From positions 1 through 18,268 of the forward strand of contig SSGN01000041.1 of assembly GCA_008016945.1 (NCBI GenBank): a stretch of 18,268 bases of DNA. Direction: 5' to 3'. The notes beneath the pieces are model-generated. The model was not told the origin of the DNA, did not search any database, and worked only from the letters and a program-made list of their open reading frames with translations. This stretch comes from Flavobacteriales bacterium (GTDB taxonomy: Bacteria > Bacteroidota > Bacteroidia > Flavobacteriales > PHOS-HE28). The position numbers and the translations under genes were made by a program. This document shows positions 1 through 7,388 of this stretch, in pieces (the stretch's first letter is position 1; each line of letters begins with the position of its first letter).

Positions 1-62
1 CACCAGGCGTGGATAAAGGTGTCCCCGTGCGCGTGCAGATGCGTGTCCCGGTCCAATTCTAG
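1..62 (+). CDS. C-terminal tail of a TonB-like protein (5' end outside window)
   Basis: The frame beginning at base 3 reads PGVDKGVPVRVQMRVPVQF and stops with TAG at 60-62. This resembles the last beta-strand of TonB C-terminal domains, which commonly end in a pattern such as 'pG...GkPVnVqv.vPv.F'. If so, this is the end of an energy transducer that contacts outer-membrane TonB-dependent receptors from the periplasm. A strong hairpin with a T-run lies just downstream (90-123), as expected at the end of a plus-strand transcription unit. Only about 19 codons are visible, so the family call rests on a short motif. The other frames also stop within this stretch but show no family-like ending. Confidence 0.5.
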   Translation, partial: PGVDKGVPVRVQMRVPVQF

Positions 63-89
63 AACCCAACTACATACACCATAAGCAGG

Positions 90-115
90 AAGGCCCTCGA
101 GCGATCGAGGGCCTT
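90..115 (+). terminator. Intrinsic terminator between convergent genes
   Basis: A perfect 11-bp stem (AAGGCCCTCGA with TCGAGGGCCTT) closes a GCGA loop, a GNRA-type tetraloop. On the plus strand it is followed by CGGCTTTT, giving a short T-run at 120-123. It therefore best fits termination of the plus-strand TonB-like gene. Because secA converges on it from the right, ending at 149, the same stem may also stop secA transcripts, although the minus-strand flank has few Ts. Confidence 0.8.
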
Positions 116-148
116 CGGCTTTTCAGCTGATGTTCGGATTAGACCGCC

Positions 149-3100
149 TTATGCTCCTTGCCCGTGGCACTGCTTGTACTTCTTGCCGCTGCCGCACGGA
201 CATGGATCGTTGCGGCCCGGGGCTTTGTCCACACGCACCGGCGTTGGGGGCGTGCGGGGCGGGGGAGGTGGCATGGCCCCGCGGCCGGGTGCTGCAGGTC
301 CAGCCGATGGGCGAGGCGCTCCGGAGCTTCCGCTACCAGCGAATTGCGGCACCTCCGTGCGACTGGTCTGAACCCGTTGTTGCGGGGGCGCTGGTGCCTG
401 TGCTTCGCGTACCTGCGGTTGTGCCGTGGGTAGCCCGGCTTTCGCCAGGAAGCCGACCACATCACCATTGATCCGCTCGATCATCGCCTTGAAAAGGTTG
501 AAGCTCTCCAGCTTGTAGATCAGCAGCGGGTCCTTCTGCTCGATGCTGGCGTTCTGCACGCTGCGGCGCAATTCGTCCATCTCGCGCAGGTGTTCCTTCC
601 ACTCGTTGTCGATGATCGCGAGCGTGATGTACTTCTCCACGCTGGCGATCAGTTCGCGGCCCTGGCTCTTGTAGGTCTTGGCCAGGTCGGTCACCACTTG
701 CATGGTCTTCATGCCATCGGTGATGGGCACCACGATGTTCTGGTACTGTTGCCCCTGGTTCAAGAACACATCGGTGATCACCGGCATCGCTTGGTCCGCC
801 GTCACCTTACCGTGGCGCTCGTAGCTGGCCAAGGCGGAATCGTAGACCTGTTCGATCAGCTCCTCGGTCTTGATGTTCTTGAAGTTCTCGGCGTTCACCG
901 GGCTTTCGCAGCTCAGGCGACGGAAGAGTTCCAGTTGGAATCCGTCGAAGTCGCCGCTTTCGTGGTATTCGTTCACCACGCTGGCGCTCACTTCGTAGAA
1001 CATGTTCAAAACGTCCAGCTTCAAGCGCTCGCCGAAGAGCGCATGGTGGCGGCGCTTGTAGATAACCGTCCGCTGGCTGTTCATCACATCATCATACTCC
1101 AACAGGCGCTTGCGGATGCCGAAGTTGTTCTCCTCCACCTTCTTCTGCGCCCGCTCGATGCTCGCCGTCACCATGCGGTGCTGGATCACCTCGCCTTCCT
1201 TCAGGCCCATGGTGTCCATCAGTTTGCTGATCCGCTGGCTGTTGAACAGGCGCATCAGGTCGTCCTCCAGGCTCACATAGAACTGCGATGATCCGGGATC
1301 GCCCTGGCGGCCGGCACGGCCGCGCAACTGGCGGTCCACCCGGCGGCTTTCGTGCTTCTCGGTACCGATGATCGCCAGACCACCGGCCTCCTTCACACCG
1401 GGGCCGAGCTTGATGTCAGTACCCCGGCCCGCCATGTTCGTGGCGATGGTCACCGTGCCCGCCAGACCGGCCTGTGCCACGATCTCCGCTTCGCGCTGGT
1501 GCTGCTTCGCGTTCAACACGTTGTGCGGGATCTTGCGCATGGTGAGCATCTTGCCCATCAGTTCGCTCACCTCCACGCTGGTGGTGCCCACCAGGACCGG
1601 ACGGCCCGCGTTGCGCAGTTGATCGATCTCCTCGATCACCGCGTTGTACTTCTCGCGCTTGGTCTTGAAGACCATGTCCTCCCCATCCTTGCGCACCACC
1701 GGGCGGTTGGTGGGGATCACCATCACGTCCAGCTTGTAGATGTCCCACAGCTCCTGTGCTTCCGTTTCGGCCGTACCGGTCATACCGGCCAGCTTGTGGT
1801 ACATGCGGAAGTAGTTCTGCAAGGTCACCGTGGCGTAGGTCTGCGTTGCCGCTTCCACCTTCACCTTTTCCTTGCTTTCGATGGCCTGGTGCAAACCATC
1901 GCTGTAGCGGCGCCCTTCGAGGATACGGCCCGTCTGTTCGTCCACGATCTTCACCTTGCCGTCCATCACCACGTACTCCACGTTGTTCTCGTAGAGCGCA
2001 TAGGCCCGGATCAGTTGGTTCACCGTGTGGATACGCTCGCTCTTGATCGCGAAGTCGCGCAGCAGCTCGTCCTTCCGTTTGGCCTTCTCCTCGGCACCGG
2101 CCCCGCTCTTCTCGATGTCGGCGATGCTTCCGCCCACGTCCGGCATGATGAAGAACGAAGGGTCGTTCACATCGCCGCTGATCAGGTCCACGCCTTTCTC
2201 GGTGAGTTCGATGCCGTGCTGCTTCTCGTCGATGGTGAAGTAGAGTTCGGCATCCACCTTGGGCATGTCCTTGCCCTGTTCCTGCAGGTAGAAGTTCTCG
2301 GTCTTCTGCAGGTGGGCGCGCACCCCGTTCTCGCTCAGGAATTTGATCAGTGCGCTGTTCTTCGGAAGCGCACGGTGCGCCCGCAAAAGGGCCATGCCCC
2401 CTTTCTCCAGTTGCTCCTTGCTCGGCGATCCGCCCTCCGCTAAGGACTTCAGGTGCTCTTTCGCTTCGGCCAGCAGCTTGGTCACCAGTTGGCGCTGGGC
2501 GTTGTACAAGCGCTCCACGCGCGGTTTGTACTCGTCGAACTGATGGATCTCGCCCTTCGGCGTGGGGCCGCTGATGATGAGCGGGGTCCGGGCATCGTCC
2601 ACCAATACGCTGTCCACCTCATCCACGATGGCGAAGTGGTGCTTCCGTTGCACCAACGCGGTCGGTGCGTGGGCCATGTTGTCACGCAGGTAATCGAAGC
2701 CGAATTCGTTGTTGGTGCCGTACGTGATGTCGGCCAGGTACGCGTTGCGGCGTTCGGCGCTGTTCGGCTGGTGCTTGTCGATACAGTCCACCCGAAGGCC
2801 GTGGAACTCGTGGATCGGCCCCATCCATTCGGCGTCGCGCTTGGCCAGGTAGTCGTTCACCGTTACCACGTGCACCCCGCGACCGGCCAGGGCGTTCAGG
2901 AACACGGGCAGGGTGCTCACCAGCGTTTTCCCTTCACCGGTGCTCATCTCGGCGATCTTGCCCTTGTGCAGCGCCACACCGCCGATCAGCTGCACGTCGT
3001 AGTGCATCATGTCCCAAACGATGGGTGCCCCGGCGGCCATCCAGGTGTTCTTCCAGATGGCGTCGTCCCCTTCGATCCGGATGGCATCGGGCCGTTTGAT

Positions 3101-3532
3101 GGCCAGTTCGCGGTCCAATGCGGTGGCGCGGACGCGGAGCTCCTTGTTCTCCTTGAAGCGGCGTGCGGTGTCCTTGACCACGGCGAACGCCTCAGGGAGG
3201 ATCTCCAACAGGATCTCTTCGATCTGCTTCACACTGCTCTCGTTCAGCTTGTCGATCTCCTGATAGCGGTGCTCGCGCTCCTGGATGTCCATTCCGGGAT
3301 CGGCGTCGATCTCCGCACGAAGGGCGGCCGCCCGCTCGTCGTTGGTCCGTGTGCGTTCGACGATCCGGGCTTTGAGCGCGTTGGTGCGCTCGCGTAGTTC
3401 GTTGTTGCTCAGCCCGGACAGTTTGGCGAATTCCGCGTTGGTCCGCTCCACGAGCGGCATCACGTCCTTTAGGTCGCGTTGCGCCTTGTCGCCGAATACT
3501 TTCTTGAGGGCCTTGGTAAGGGAACCGATCAT
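149..3532 (-). CDS. secA: Preprotein translocase ATPase SecA
   Basis: SecA is the ATPase that pushes unfolded preproteins through the SecYEG channel at the inner membrane. Visible landmarks are Walker A GEGKT (about residues 199-203) preceded by MST, the DEAD-like Walker B DEVDS (about 304-308), the nucleotide-domain motif DEQTGR (about 531-536), GMTGTA (about 583-588), GTDIKLG and the [13 protein letters not shown] arginine-finger region. The C-terminus is a zinc-binding SEC-C motif ([13 protein letters not shown], about 1111-1123) joined by a long Pro/Ala-rich linker. At 1127 aa it is far longer than the 901-aa E. coli protein. Part of the excess is a Lys/Glu-rich segment at about 335-450 after the Walker B region, typical of long Bacteroidota SecA. 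The ATG start gives the standard N-terminus and has a TACCTTTGC promoter word about 55 bp upstream. The gene is complete and monocistronic by context. Confidence 0.98.
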   Translation of the reverse strand: MIGSLTKALKKVFGDKAQRDLKDVMPLVERTNAEFAKLSGLSNNELRERTNALKARIVERTRTNDERAAALRAEIDADPGMDIQEREHRYQEIDKLNESSVKQIEEILLEILPEAFAVVKDTARRFKENKELRVRATALDRELAIKRPDAIRIEGDDAIWKNTWMAAGAPIVWDMMHYDVQLIGGVALHKGKIAEMSTGEGKTLVSTLPVFLNALAGRGVHVVTVNDYLAKRDAEWMGPIHEFHGLRVDCIDKHQPNSAERRNAYLADITYGTNNEFGFDYLRDNMAHAPTALVQRKHHFAIVDEVDSVLVDDARTPLIISGPTPKGEIHQFDEYKPRVERLYNAQRQLVTKLLAEAKEHLKSLAEGGSPSKEQLEKGGMALLRAHRALPKNSALIKFLSENGVRAHLQKTENFYLQEQGKDMPKVDAELYFTIDEKQHGIELTEKGVDLISGDVNDPSFFIMPDVGGSIADIEKSGAGAEEKAKRKDELLRDFAIKSERIHTVNQLIRAYALYENNVEYVVMDGKVKIVDEQTGRILEGRRYSDGLHQAIESKEKVKVEAATQTYATVTLQNYFRMYHKLAGMTGTAETEAQELWDIYKLDVMVIPTNRPVVRKDGEDMVFKTKREKYNAVIEEIDQLRNAGRPVLVGTTSVEVSELMGKMLTMRKIPHNVLNAKQHQREAEIVAQAGLAGTVTIATNMAGRGTDIKLGPGVKEAGGLAIIGTEKHESRRVDRQLRGRAGRQGDPGSSQFYVSLEDDLMRLFNSQRISKLMDTMGLKEGEVIQHRMVTASIERAQKKVEENNFGIRKRLLEYDDVMNSQRTVIYKRRHHALFGERLKLDVLNMFYEVSASVVNEYHESGDFDGFQLELFRRLSCESPVNAENFKNIKTEELIEQVYDSALASYERHGKVTADQAMPVITDVFLNQGQQYQNIVVPITDGMKTMQVVTDLAKTYKSQGRELIASVEKYITLAIIDNEWKEHLREMDELRRSVQNASIEQKDPLLIYKLESFNLFKAMIERINGDVVGFLAKAGLPTAQPQVREAQAPAPPQQRVQTSRTEVPQFAGSGSSGAPRPSAGPAAPGRGAMPPPPPRTPPTPVRVDKAPGRNDPCPCGSGKKYKQCHGQGA

Positions 3533-3586
3533 GCTACGGGAAGGCGGACCCCGTACCGTGGCACGGGGGTCCTGTTAATTAGGGCT

Positions 3587-3595
3587 GCAAAGGTA
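3587..3595 (-). promoter_or_regulatory. Promoter -7 element of secA
   Basis: On the minus strand this reads TACCTTTGC, matching the Bacteroidota primary-sigma -7 consensus TAnnTTTG. It lies about 55 bp before the secA ATG, leaving a leader of roughly 50 nt. No TTG is found at the expected -33 spacing, so the call rests on the -7 word and its position. The same 9-mer precedes the dehydrogenase gene at 15760. Confidence 0.6.
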
Positions 3596-3606
3596 GCCGA
3601 ACGGGC

Positions 3607-3885
3607 GGAGCAGAGACCTTGCCGCAACGAGGATGTCTGCCAAGGCGTCAGGCTCTACGCTGCCGTACGTGCACGGTGGGCGGGAGGAGAAGCAAGACGG
3701 CGCGGTGCTTTGCTCTTTCTCCGCTTGGAGCGGAGCCTACGCGGGCGCCTCCGCGCCGTTGGGCGAGGGTAGGCCTGGCCTGCTGTTCAGGGGGGAGCCA
3801 CATCGTGGACGGACAGAGGAGCCTGCTGGCAAGGGGCGTGCGACGGCATTTGCTGTTTGTGGCGTACGTGCGGTCCATCTGCTCC
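3607..3885 (+). other. Gene-free interval with nested helices; possible structured RNA
   Basis: The stretch 3596-3906 has no credible coding frame. Reading it by eye gives properly nested complementary arms: 3607-3614 with 3878-3885 (8 bp), 3621-3626 with 3869-3874 (6 bp, one G.U), 3661-3666 with 3843-3848 (6 bp), 3697-3705 with 3751-3759 (9 bp), 3719-3725 with 3729-3735 (7 bp, 3-nt loop), and 3783-3788 with 3811-3816 (6 bp, one G.U) around 3798-3801 with 3805-3808. The G.U pairs only work for a plus-strand transcript, so that strand is favoured. I could not match it to tmRNA, RNase P RNA, SRP RNA or classical 6S RNA. No plus-strand promoter word was found, and GC-rich DNA makes chance helices, so this is only a candidate. 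Confidence 0.25.
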
Positions 3886-3906
3886 TGGAGGTACCATGCC
3901 AAAGAA

Positions 3907-3931
3907 AAGCCCCCGGGGTTGCCGGGGGCTT
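3907..3931 (-). terminator. Intrinsic terminator of the DUF2795 gene
   Basis: A perfect 10-bp stem (AAGCCCCCGG with CCGGGGGCTT) closes a 5-nt loop. On the minus strand it is followed by TTCTTT, the usual U-rich tract. It lies 19 bp past the stop of the DUF2795 gene. In the other direction it could also bound the 3' side of a plus-strand transcript from 3607-3885, with a weaker tail. Confidence 0.8.
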
Positions 3932-3950
3932 CGCGTTCAGGTTCGCGTGA

Positions 3951-4172
3951 TCAGTACTCGTCCTCGTTGAAGAAGAAATCCTCTTTGGACGGGTAGTCGG
4001 GCCAGATGTCCTCGATGGTCTCGAAGACCTCTTCGTCATCCTCGATGCCCTGTAGGTTCTCCACAACCTCCAGCGGTGCGCCGGTGCGCATGGCGAAGTC
4101 GATCAGCTCATCCTTGGTCGCGGGCCAGGGTGCATCCTCCAGATACGAGGCGAGTTCAAGTGTCCAGTACAT
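3951..4172 (-). CDS. DUF2795 family small acidic protein
   Basis: This 73-aa protein of unknown function contains the core of the DUF2795 family: a short helix-turn region with PATKDELIDFAMRTGAPLEVVENLQ at about residues 17-41, where the family shows a 'PATKeeLi..A...gAP.eV...L' pattern. The C-terminal third is very acidic and aromatic and ends in FFFNEDEY. No signal peptide or membrane segment is seen, so it is probably cytoplasmic. It has its own promoter word (4206-4214) and a strong terminator (3907-3931), so it looks like a single-gene transcription unit between secA and the cobalamin adenosyltransferase gene. The ATG is the only sensible start for the aligned family core. The biochemical role is not known. 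Confidence 0.8.
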   Translation of the reverse strand: MYWTLELASYLEDAPWPATKDELIDFAMRTGAPLEVVENLQGIEDDEEVFETIEDIWPDYPSKEDFFFNEDEY

Positions 4173-4205
4173 CGATAGGCCGTGTTAGGGTCCGTGAAAT
4201 TGGCC

Positions 4206-4214
4206 GCAAATATA
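4206..4214 (-). promoter_or_regulatory. Promoter -7 element of the DUF2795 gene
   Basis: The minus strand reads TATATTTGC, a match to TAnnTTTGC, about 34 bp upstream of the DUF2795 ATG. The same 9-mer precedes the tRNA genes at 10904. No -33 TTG is evident at the usual spacing. Confidence 0.6.
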
Positions 4215-4264
4215 GACGGATAGCCTTGCGTCGGTCACCGACTTATCAACCGTTGTGGAATGCG

Positions 4265-4816
4265 CTACGGTCGTGGCTTCCAAGGGGTATCCACCACCCC
4301 GTTCTGCTGGGCGAGGTGTCGGGCCAGCACGAAGAGCAGGTCGCTCAGGCGGTTCAGGTAGCGCACCACCACCTCCGGCACTTCCTCGCTGGCGGCAAGC
4401 GCCACCACCAGGCGCTCGGCACGGCGGCAGACGGTACGGCATACGTGGGCCTGCGAGGCGGCGAGGTGCCCGCCCGGAAGGATGAAGTTGCGCATCTCGG
4501 GCAGTTCGCTGTCCATGCGGTCCATGGCCTGCTCCAGTGCCGTGATGTCGGTATCAAGGATCCTCGGCACCTTGAATTTCTCGGCCTGTTCTTCGTTGCC
4601 GCTGGCAAGGCGTGATCCGAGGCTGAAGAGCGTCTCCTGGATGGGCACGAGGAGGGCGTCGCGTCCGCCTTCCGCATGGTCGCGCAACAGACCGAGGTGG
4701 CTGTTCAACTCATCGATCGTGCCGTACGCCTCGATACGCAGGCTGTCCTTGGGTACGCGCTGGCCACCGAGCAGGCTCGTCTGGCCTTTGTCGCCGGTGC
4801 GGGTGTAGATCTTCAT
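4265..4816 (-). CDS. PduO-type cob(I)alamin adenosyltransferase
   Basis: This 183-aa enzyme transfers the adenosyl group of ATP to cob(I)alamin, giving adenosylcobalamin for enzymes such as methylmalonyl-CoA mutase. It starts with the PduO/MMAB signature MKIYTRTGDKGQTSLLGG, the ATP-binding N-terminal loop, followed by RIEAYGTIDELNSHLG. The C-terminal half has the family helices with CRRAERLV and YLNRLSDLLFVLAR. The length fits the family. The frame stays open far upstream, but the ATG at 4816 puts the signature exactly at the N-terminus, as is usual, and the upstream part overlaps the methyltransferase gene in another frame. It lies 50 bp behind the methyltransferase and may be co-transcribed with it. 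It is not the unrelated CobA/BtuR type. Confidence 0.93.
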   Translation of the reverse strand: MKIYTRTGDKGQTSLLGGQRVPKDSLRIEAYGTIDELNSHLGLLRDHAEGGRDALLVPIQETLFSLGSRLASGNEEQAEKFKVPRILDTDITALEQAMDRMDSELPEMRNFILPGGHLAASQAHVCRTVCRRAERLVVALAASEEVPEVVVRYLNRLSDLLFVLARHLAQQNGVVDTPWKPRP

Positions 4817-4866
4817 CGAGAGGATCAGTTGATGGGATGGTGAGCGGATCAGCTGATCGGCATCGC

Positions 4867-5661
4867 CTAGTAGCGAAGTGTGAAATGCTCCTTGGCTTGT
4901 TCGGTGCGCAGAAAGACGAGACCAAGGTCGTACAGATCCACGGTGACGGTGACCCGCGGATGCGCCTTGATCGCTTCCCACGCCTGCTCCATGCCCCGGC
5001 TCCAGTGGATATCGTCGAACACGAAGACGGTTCCGTTGTGCGCCTTGGGAAGGACCTGCTCGAAGTACTCCAGTGTCGGCTCCTTCGCGTGGTGGCCATC
5101 GATGAAGGCCAGGTCCACGGTGCCCATCTTGTGCAACGTCTCCGGCAGTTTGTTCCGGAAGCTGCCGAGCACCGCGTGGATGTTGCGCTGTTTCAATTGG
5201 TCGAAGTGGTGTTGTGCGATCCGTAGGGTCTGCGGACACCCTTCGATGGTGTGCACGGTCCCATCCTCCGCGCCGAGCGCGAGGTAGAGCGTGGTGATGC
5301 CGAAGGAGGTACCCAGTTCCAAGACTCGGCGGGCATCGAAATAGCGCGCCAGCCGGAAGAGCTGCTGCGCTTGGTCCGCGGGCTTCAGCGCGGAACGCGC
5401 TATGTCGGCAACGGAGCGTGTGTCGGTGCTGAACACCCGTGATCCGGCACCGAGATCGTTCACCGCGATCGTCTGGTCGCTGTGCAGCAGGTCTTCCCGC
5501 AAGGCTTCGATCATGGCGAACTCGGGCAGGTCCGTACGTACACGCAGCACATGATCGATCAGGTCGTACACGAAGGGACTGTGAACGCCGTGCCGGTTCC
5601 GGGCCTTGATCAGATGGCCCAGGTAGGATCCGATGCGTTGGAGTTGATCGCCCATGTTCAT
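4867..5661 (-). CDS. Class I SAM-dependent methyltransferase (O-methyltransferase-like)
   Basis: This 264-aa protein has a Rossmann methyltransferase core. Motif I VLELGTSFG (about 113-121) would bind SAM, the acidic HTIEGCP (about 137-143) follows strand 2, and FIDGHH (about 187-191) plus VFDDIHWS (about 214-221) are the strand 4 and 5 ends, as in predicted O-methyltransferases of the COG4122 type. The N-terminal 40 residues contain RNRHGVHSPFVYDLIDHV, which I take to be a lineage-typical cap region. Start: ATG at 5661 (MNM) or 5655; the former follows a promoter word at 5672-5679. An in-frame extension to 5919 would run into the crtZ gene and is not protein-like. The substrate cannot be deduced; location near carotenoid genes is not enough to assign it there. 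Confidence 0.85.
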   Translation of the reverse strand: MNMGDQLQRIGSYLGHLIKARNRHGVHSPFVYDLIDHVLRVRTDLPEFAMIEALREDLLHSDQTIAVNDLGAGSRVFSTDTRSVADIARSALKPADQAQQLFRLARYFDARRVLELGTSFGITTLYLALGAEDGTVHTIEGCPQTLRIAQHHFDQLKQRNIHAVLGSFRNKLPETLHKMGTVDLAFIDGHHAKEPTLEYFEQVLPKAHNGTVFVFDDIHWSRGMEQAWEAIKAHPRVTVTVDLYDLGLVFLRTEQAKEHFTLRY

Positions 5662-5671
5662 GTGCGGCCAC

Positions 5672-5679
5672 CAAAGGTA
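5672..5679 (-). promoter_or_regulatory. Promoter -7 element of the methyltransferase gene
   Basis: The minus strand reads TACCTTTG 10 nt before the ATG at 5661, matching TAnnTTTG. The transcript leader would be only a few nucleotides. This supports a start at 5661 or 5655 rather than an upstream one, and makes the methyltransferase-adenosyltransferase pair a unit separate from crtZ. Confidence 0.5.
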
Positions 5680-5843
5680 GCGGACACCAACGCGAGGGTC
5701 GGCTCTGGGAGCGCCCTGCGTTAACAGGAGTCTGTTGGAGCTTGAGGGGCTCTCCTCGGGACGGTGGAAGTGAGCCAGGAGGATCTCGAGGCCGATGAGA
5801 CGCAAGGTCGCAACGTAGCCCGGAGCTTGGGTTTGAGATGCCC

Positions 5844-6326
5844 CTATGGTGGTCCGCCGGGCTTGGTCTTCCGTGCCTCGCGGAAGTACTTCAGCGGCAC
5901 CCACAACATGCCGAAACACTCACCATCCTCCTTGCCCAAATGCTTGTGGTGGATCTTGTGCGCCTTGCGGATCCCCAGGAAGTAAGGGTTCTTGGTGTTC
6001 CGCAGCCACTTGATCCGCTGGTGGATGAAGACCTCGTGGACGAAGAAGTAGGCGATGCCGTAAATGAGGATGCCCAGGCCGATCCACAACCAGGGTGTAT
6101 GAAGCCCCTGGTGTCCACCGATCGCGAACAAGGCCATCGAGGGCAACGCGAAGATCAGGAAGAACGCATCGTTGCGCTCGATCCTGTGGTGATGGTCCTT
6201 CTGGTGGTGGTCGGCATGCAGATGCCACAGGAAGCCGTGCATCACGTACTTGTGTGTGAGCCACGCCACCCCTTCCATGCACACGAATGCGATACCGACG
6301 ATCGCGACGATGCTCCAGCTGCTCAT
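5844..6326 (-). CDS. crtZ: Beta-carotene hydroxylase CrtZ (fatty acid hydroxylase superfamily)
   Basis: This 160-aa membrane di-iron enzyme would add 3-hydroxyl groups to beta-rings (beta-carotene to zeaxanthin). The histidine clusters of the family are visible: HKYVMH (25-30), HLHADHH (35-41), HEVFIH (97-102) and HKIHH (123-127). Hydrophobic segments at about 5-22, 54-70 and 79-97 fit a four-helix membrane protein. WVPLKYF near the end is also typical. The ATG at 6326 is preferred; an in-frame GTG at 6353 adds nine unhelpful residues. It lies about 1.1 kb downstream of idi on the same strand, beyond two small ORFs, so it belongs to the carotenoid locus, but a terminator-like hairpin containing a promoter word (6369-6402) suggests its own transcript. 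A general sterol-desaturase-family role is the alternative. Confidence 0.87.
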   Translation of the reverse strand: MSSWSIVAIVGIAFVCMEGVAWLTHKYVMHGFLWHLHADHHQKDHHHRIERNDAFFLIFALPSMALFAIGGHQGLHTPWLWIGLGILIYGIAYFFVHEVFIHQRIKWLRNTKNPYFLGIRKAHKIHHKHLGKEDGECFGMLWVPLKYFREARKTKPGGPP

Positions 6327-6368
6327 GCCATGTTCTTCGGACCAAGGCTCCACCCTGTCAGAAAGACG

Positions 6369-6402
6369 AACAGCGGAGCACCCAAAGGTACTCCGCTGTT
6401 CA
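6369..6402 (-). terminator. Perfect hairpin behind the 53-aa ORF, with promoter word in its loop
   Basis: The arms GAACAGCGGAG (6369-6379) and CTCCGCTGTTC (6392-6402) pair over 11 bp around a 12-nt loop. On the minus strand it follows the 53-aa ORF by 27 bp and is trailed by GTCTTTCTG, a weak U-rich tract, so it could end that transcript. The loop contains TACCTTTG on the minus strand, which may start the crtZ transcript. Confidence 0.5.
6384..6391 (-). promoter_or_regulatory. Possible crtZ promoter -7 element inside a hairpin loop
   Basis: TACCTTTG on the minus strand matches TAnnTTTG and lies 57 bp upstream of the crtZ ATG (6326). The element sits wholly within the loop of the 6369-6402 hairpin. 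No -33 TTG is visible at the usual spacing. Confidence 0.4.
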
Positions 6403-6429
6403 CGGATGTCTCCGTCCGTTGGTCGGTGT

Positions 6430-6591
6430 TCAGCCGATGATCTCCATCTTCGGATAGCGCTGCTTCCATGTGGCCAGCGCCTTTTGGGAGGATACGGTGA
6501 TGATGGTGCGCGAGTCCAAACGGACCTTGATCTCCTTTACACCGCTTTTAACGGGACGTTCCAGGATGATCGCGGGTTTCTTACGTGGCAT
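6430..6591 (-). CDS. Small basic protein, 53 aa, function unknown
   Basis: I do not recognise this protein. It begins MPRKKPAIILERPVKSG, continues with a KEIKVRLDSRTIITV segment that could form two beta-strands, and ends TWKQRYPKMEIIG. It is Lys/Arg-rich, soluble, and has no signal peptide or membrane segment. Codon choice is GC-rich at third positions like the neighbouring genes, which supports real coding. It starts 6 nt after the stop of the 58-aa ORF and is followed by a strong hairpin (6369-6402), a layout expected for the last gene of a short transcript. A small nucleic-acid-binding or regulatory protein is possible, but nothing in the sequence proves it. Confidence 0.6.
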   Translation of the reverse strand: MPRKKPAIILERPVKSGVKEIKVRLDSRTIITVSSQKALATWKQRYPKMEIIG

Positions 6592-6597
6592 GTGTTT

Positions 6598-6774
6598 CTA
6601 TCGTTGAGGAAGGATCGAATGATCACCTCCAGGTTGAGGTAGCGACCACAAGCGGCCCAGCGCTTGATCGTTCACTACCCTGATCATGGTTCTCATCGCC
6701 AGTTTCATGTTGATCACCACCGACCCAGCCTCCGAAGCTCGGCTGTGCAAAATGGTGTACTCTTCATGGGGCAT
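6598..6774 (-). CDS. Hypothetical protein, 58 aa, doubtful
   Basis: An ATG-initiated frame, MPHEEYTILHSRASEAG..., contains a Met-rich amphipathic stretch VVINMKLAMRTMIRVVNDQALGRLW (about 19-43) and ends SILPQR. It is preceded by an A/G-rich GAAAAGAAG just before the ATG, which is compatible with translation initiation in Bacteroidota. Its stop is 6 nt before the start of the 53-aa ORF, suggesting coupling. Codon usage is less biased than in the neighbours and I recognise no family, so it may be a leader peptide, a small regulator or a chance frame. Confidence 0.3.
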   Translation of the reverse strand: MPHEEYTILHSRASEAGSVVINMKLAMRTMIRVVNDQALGRLWSLPQPGGDHSILPQR

Positions 6775-7388
6775 GGCTTCTTTTCGTGTGTTCCGCCGGA
6801 TCCAAGGTGCGGCGCCTGAGTCAGGTATGCAATGAACGTCGGAACACCTTGCATAGTTCGCATTCCTAACCCAAATGCCACGATCCTTGACATTGTTTAA
6901 CGGGGTAGCCTGTCATTTGTTCCCCGTTTGAATGAGAAGTTGGATTGATCGCGTTGGGATGGTCGTAATTCAGTGATCATGAGGGTGTTATGCCGAAATG
7001 GCGGTCCGCCTTCGTATCAAATGGGGTAAAGACGTTGGGCGAGGCTTCGGAAGTGATTGAGCTTCAGGTGTATGAATGGCAGTTGGTGCCGGTGATGCCA
7101 ATTCCAACGAAGGGGTAGGCCGATCCACTCGGTCTTTGCTTCCCCAGCGCTTCTCCGTCGTGATCGTTCCGTAGTACCGGCTATGTACCCCCCGCGGTGT
7201 CGACTTTGGAAAAATGAGCGAGCAGATCGGCATTGGCTGTCCAAATGGTCTAAATGCGAGAGGGTGAAAAAGTCCAGAAAGGGGTTGTCCTTGGGATCCT
7301 GAGCGTAGGTCATCACCCGTCGGAAGTGCCACGATAGGTCGCTGGAAACCGTTTCGCACGGGCGATCGGCGCTTTGTCGTTCCCGGGC
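6775..7388. other. Gene-free interval between idi and the small ORFs
   Basis: About 610 bp without a convincing gene, visibly richer in A+T than its surroundings, especially 6830-6990. Two overlapping minus-strand frames (6988-7392 and 7017-7316) and short plus-strand frames exist but look random in composition and match no family I know. An inverted repeat AACGGGG/CCCCGTT (6899-6905 and 6922-6928) with a 16-nt spacer is the only small structure noticed. It could be regulatory DNA for the small ORFs or the remains of a lost gene. Confidence 0.5.

Noticed and set aside
1352..2443. Long plus-strand open frame opposite secA (363 codons), and similar long frames opposite other genes
   Set aside because: Low-complexity His/Leu/Val-rich translation typical of the antisense of GC-rich genes; the opposite strand encodes a clear SecA.
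3596..3906. tmRNA, RNase P RNA, SRP RNA or 6S RNA
   Set aside because: None of the conserved sequence boxes I know for these RNAs were found on either strand, so no named RNA is called.
4847..4858. Perfect 12-bp palindrome GATCAGCTGATC between the methyltransferase and adenosyltransferase genes
   Set aside because: Short and not linked to a promoter word or a regulator; could arise by chance, so no operator is called.
4817..5674. N-terminal extension of the cobalamin adenosyltransferase frame
   Set aside because: The extension is Arg/Pro-rich, overlaps the methyltransferase in another frame, and the family signature begins exactly at the ATG at 4816.
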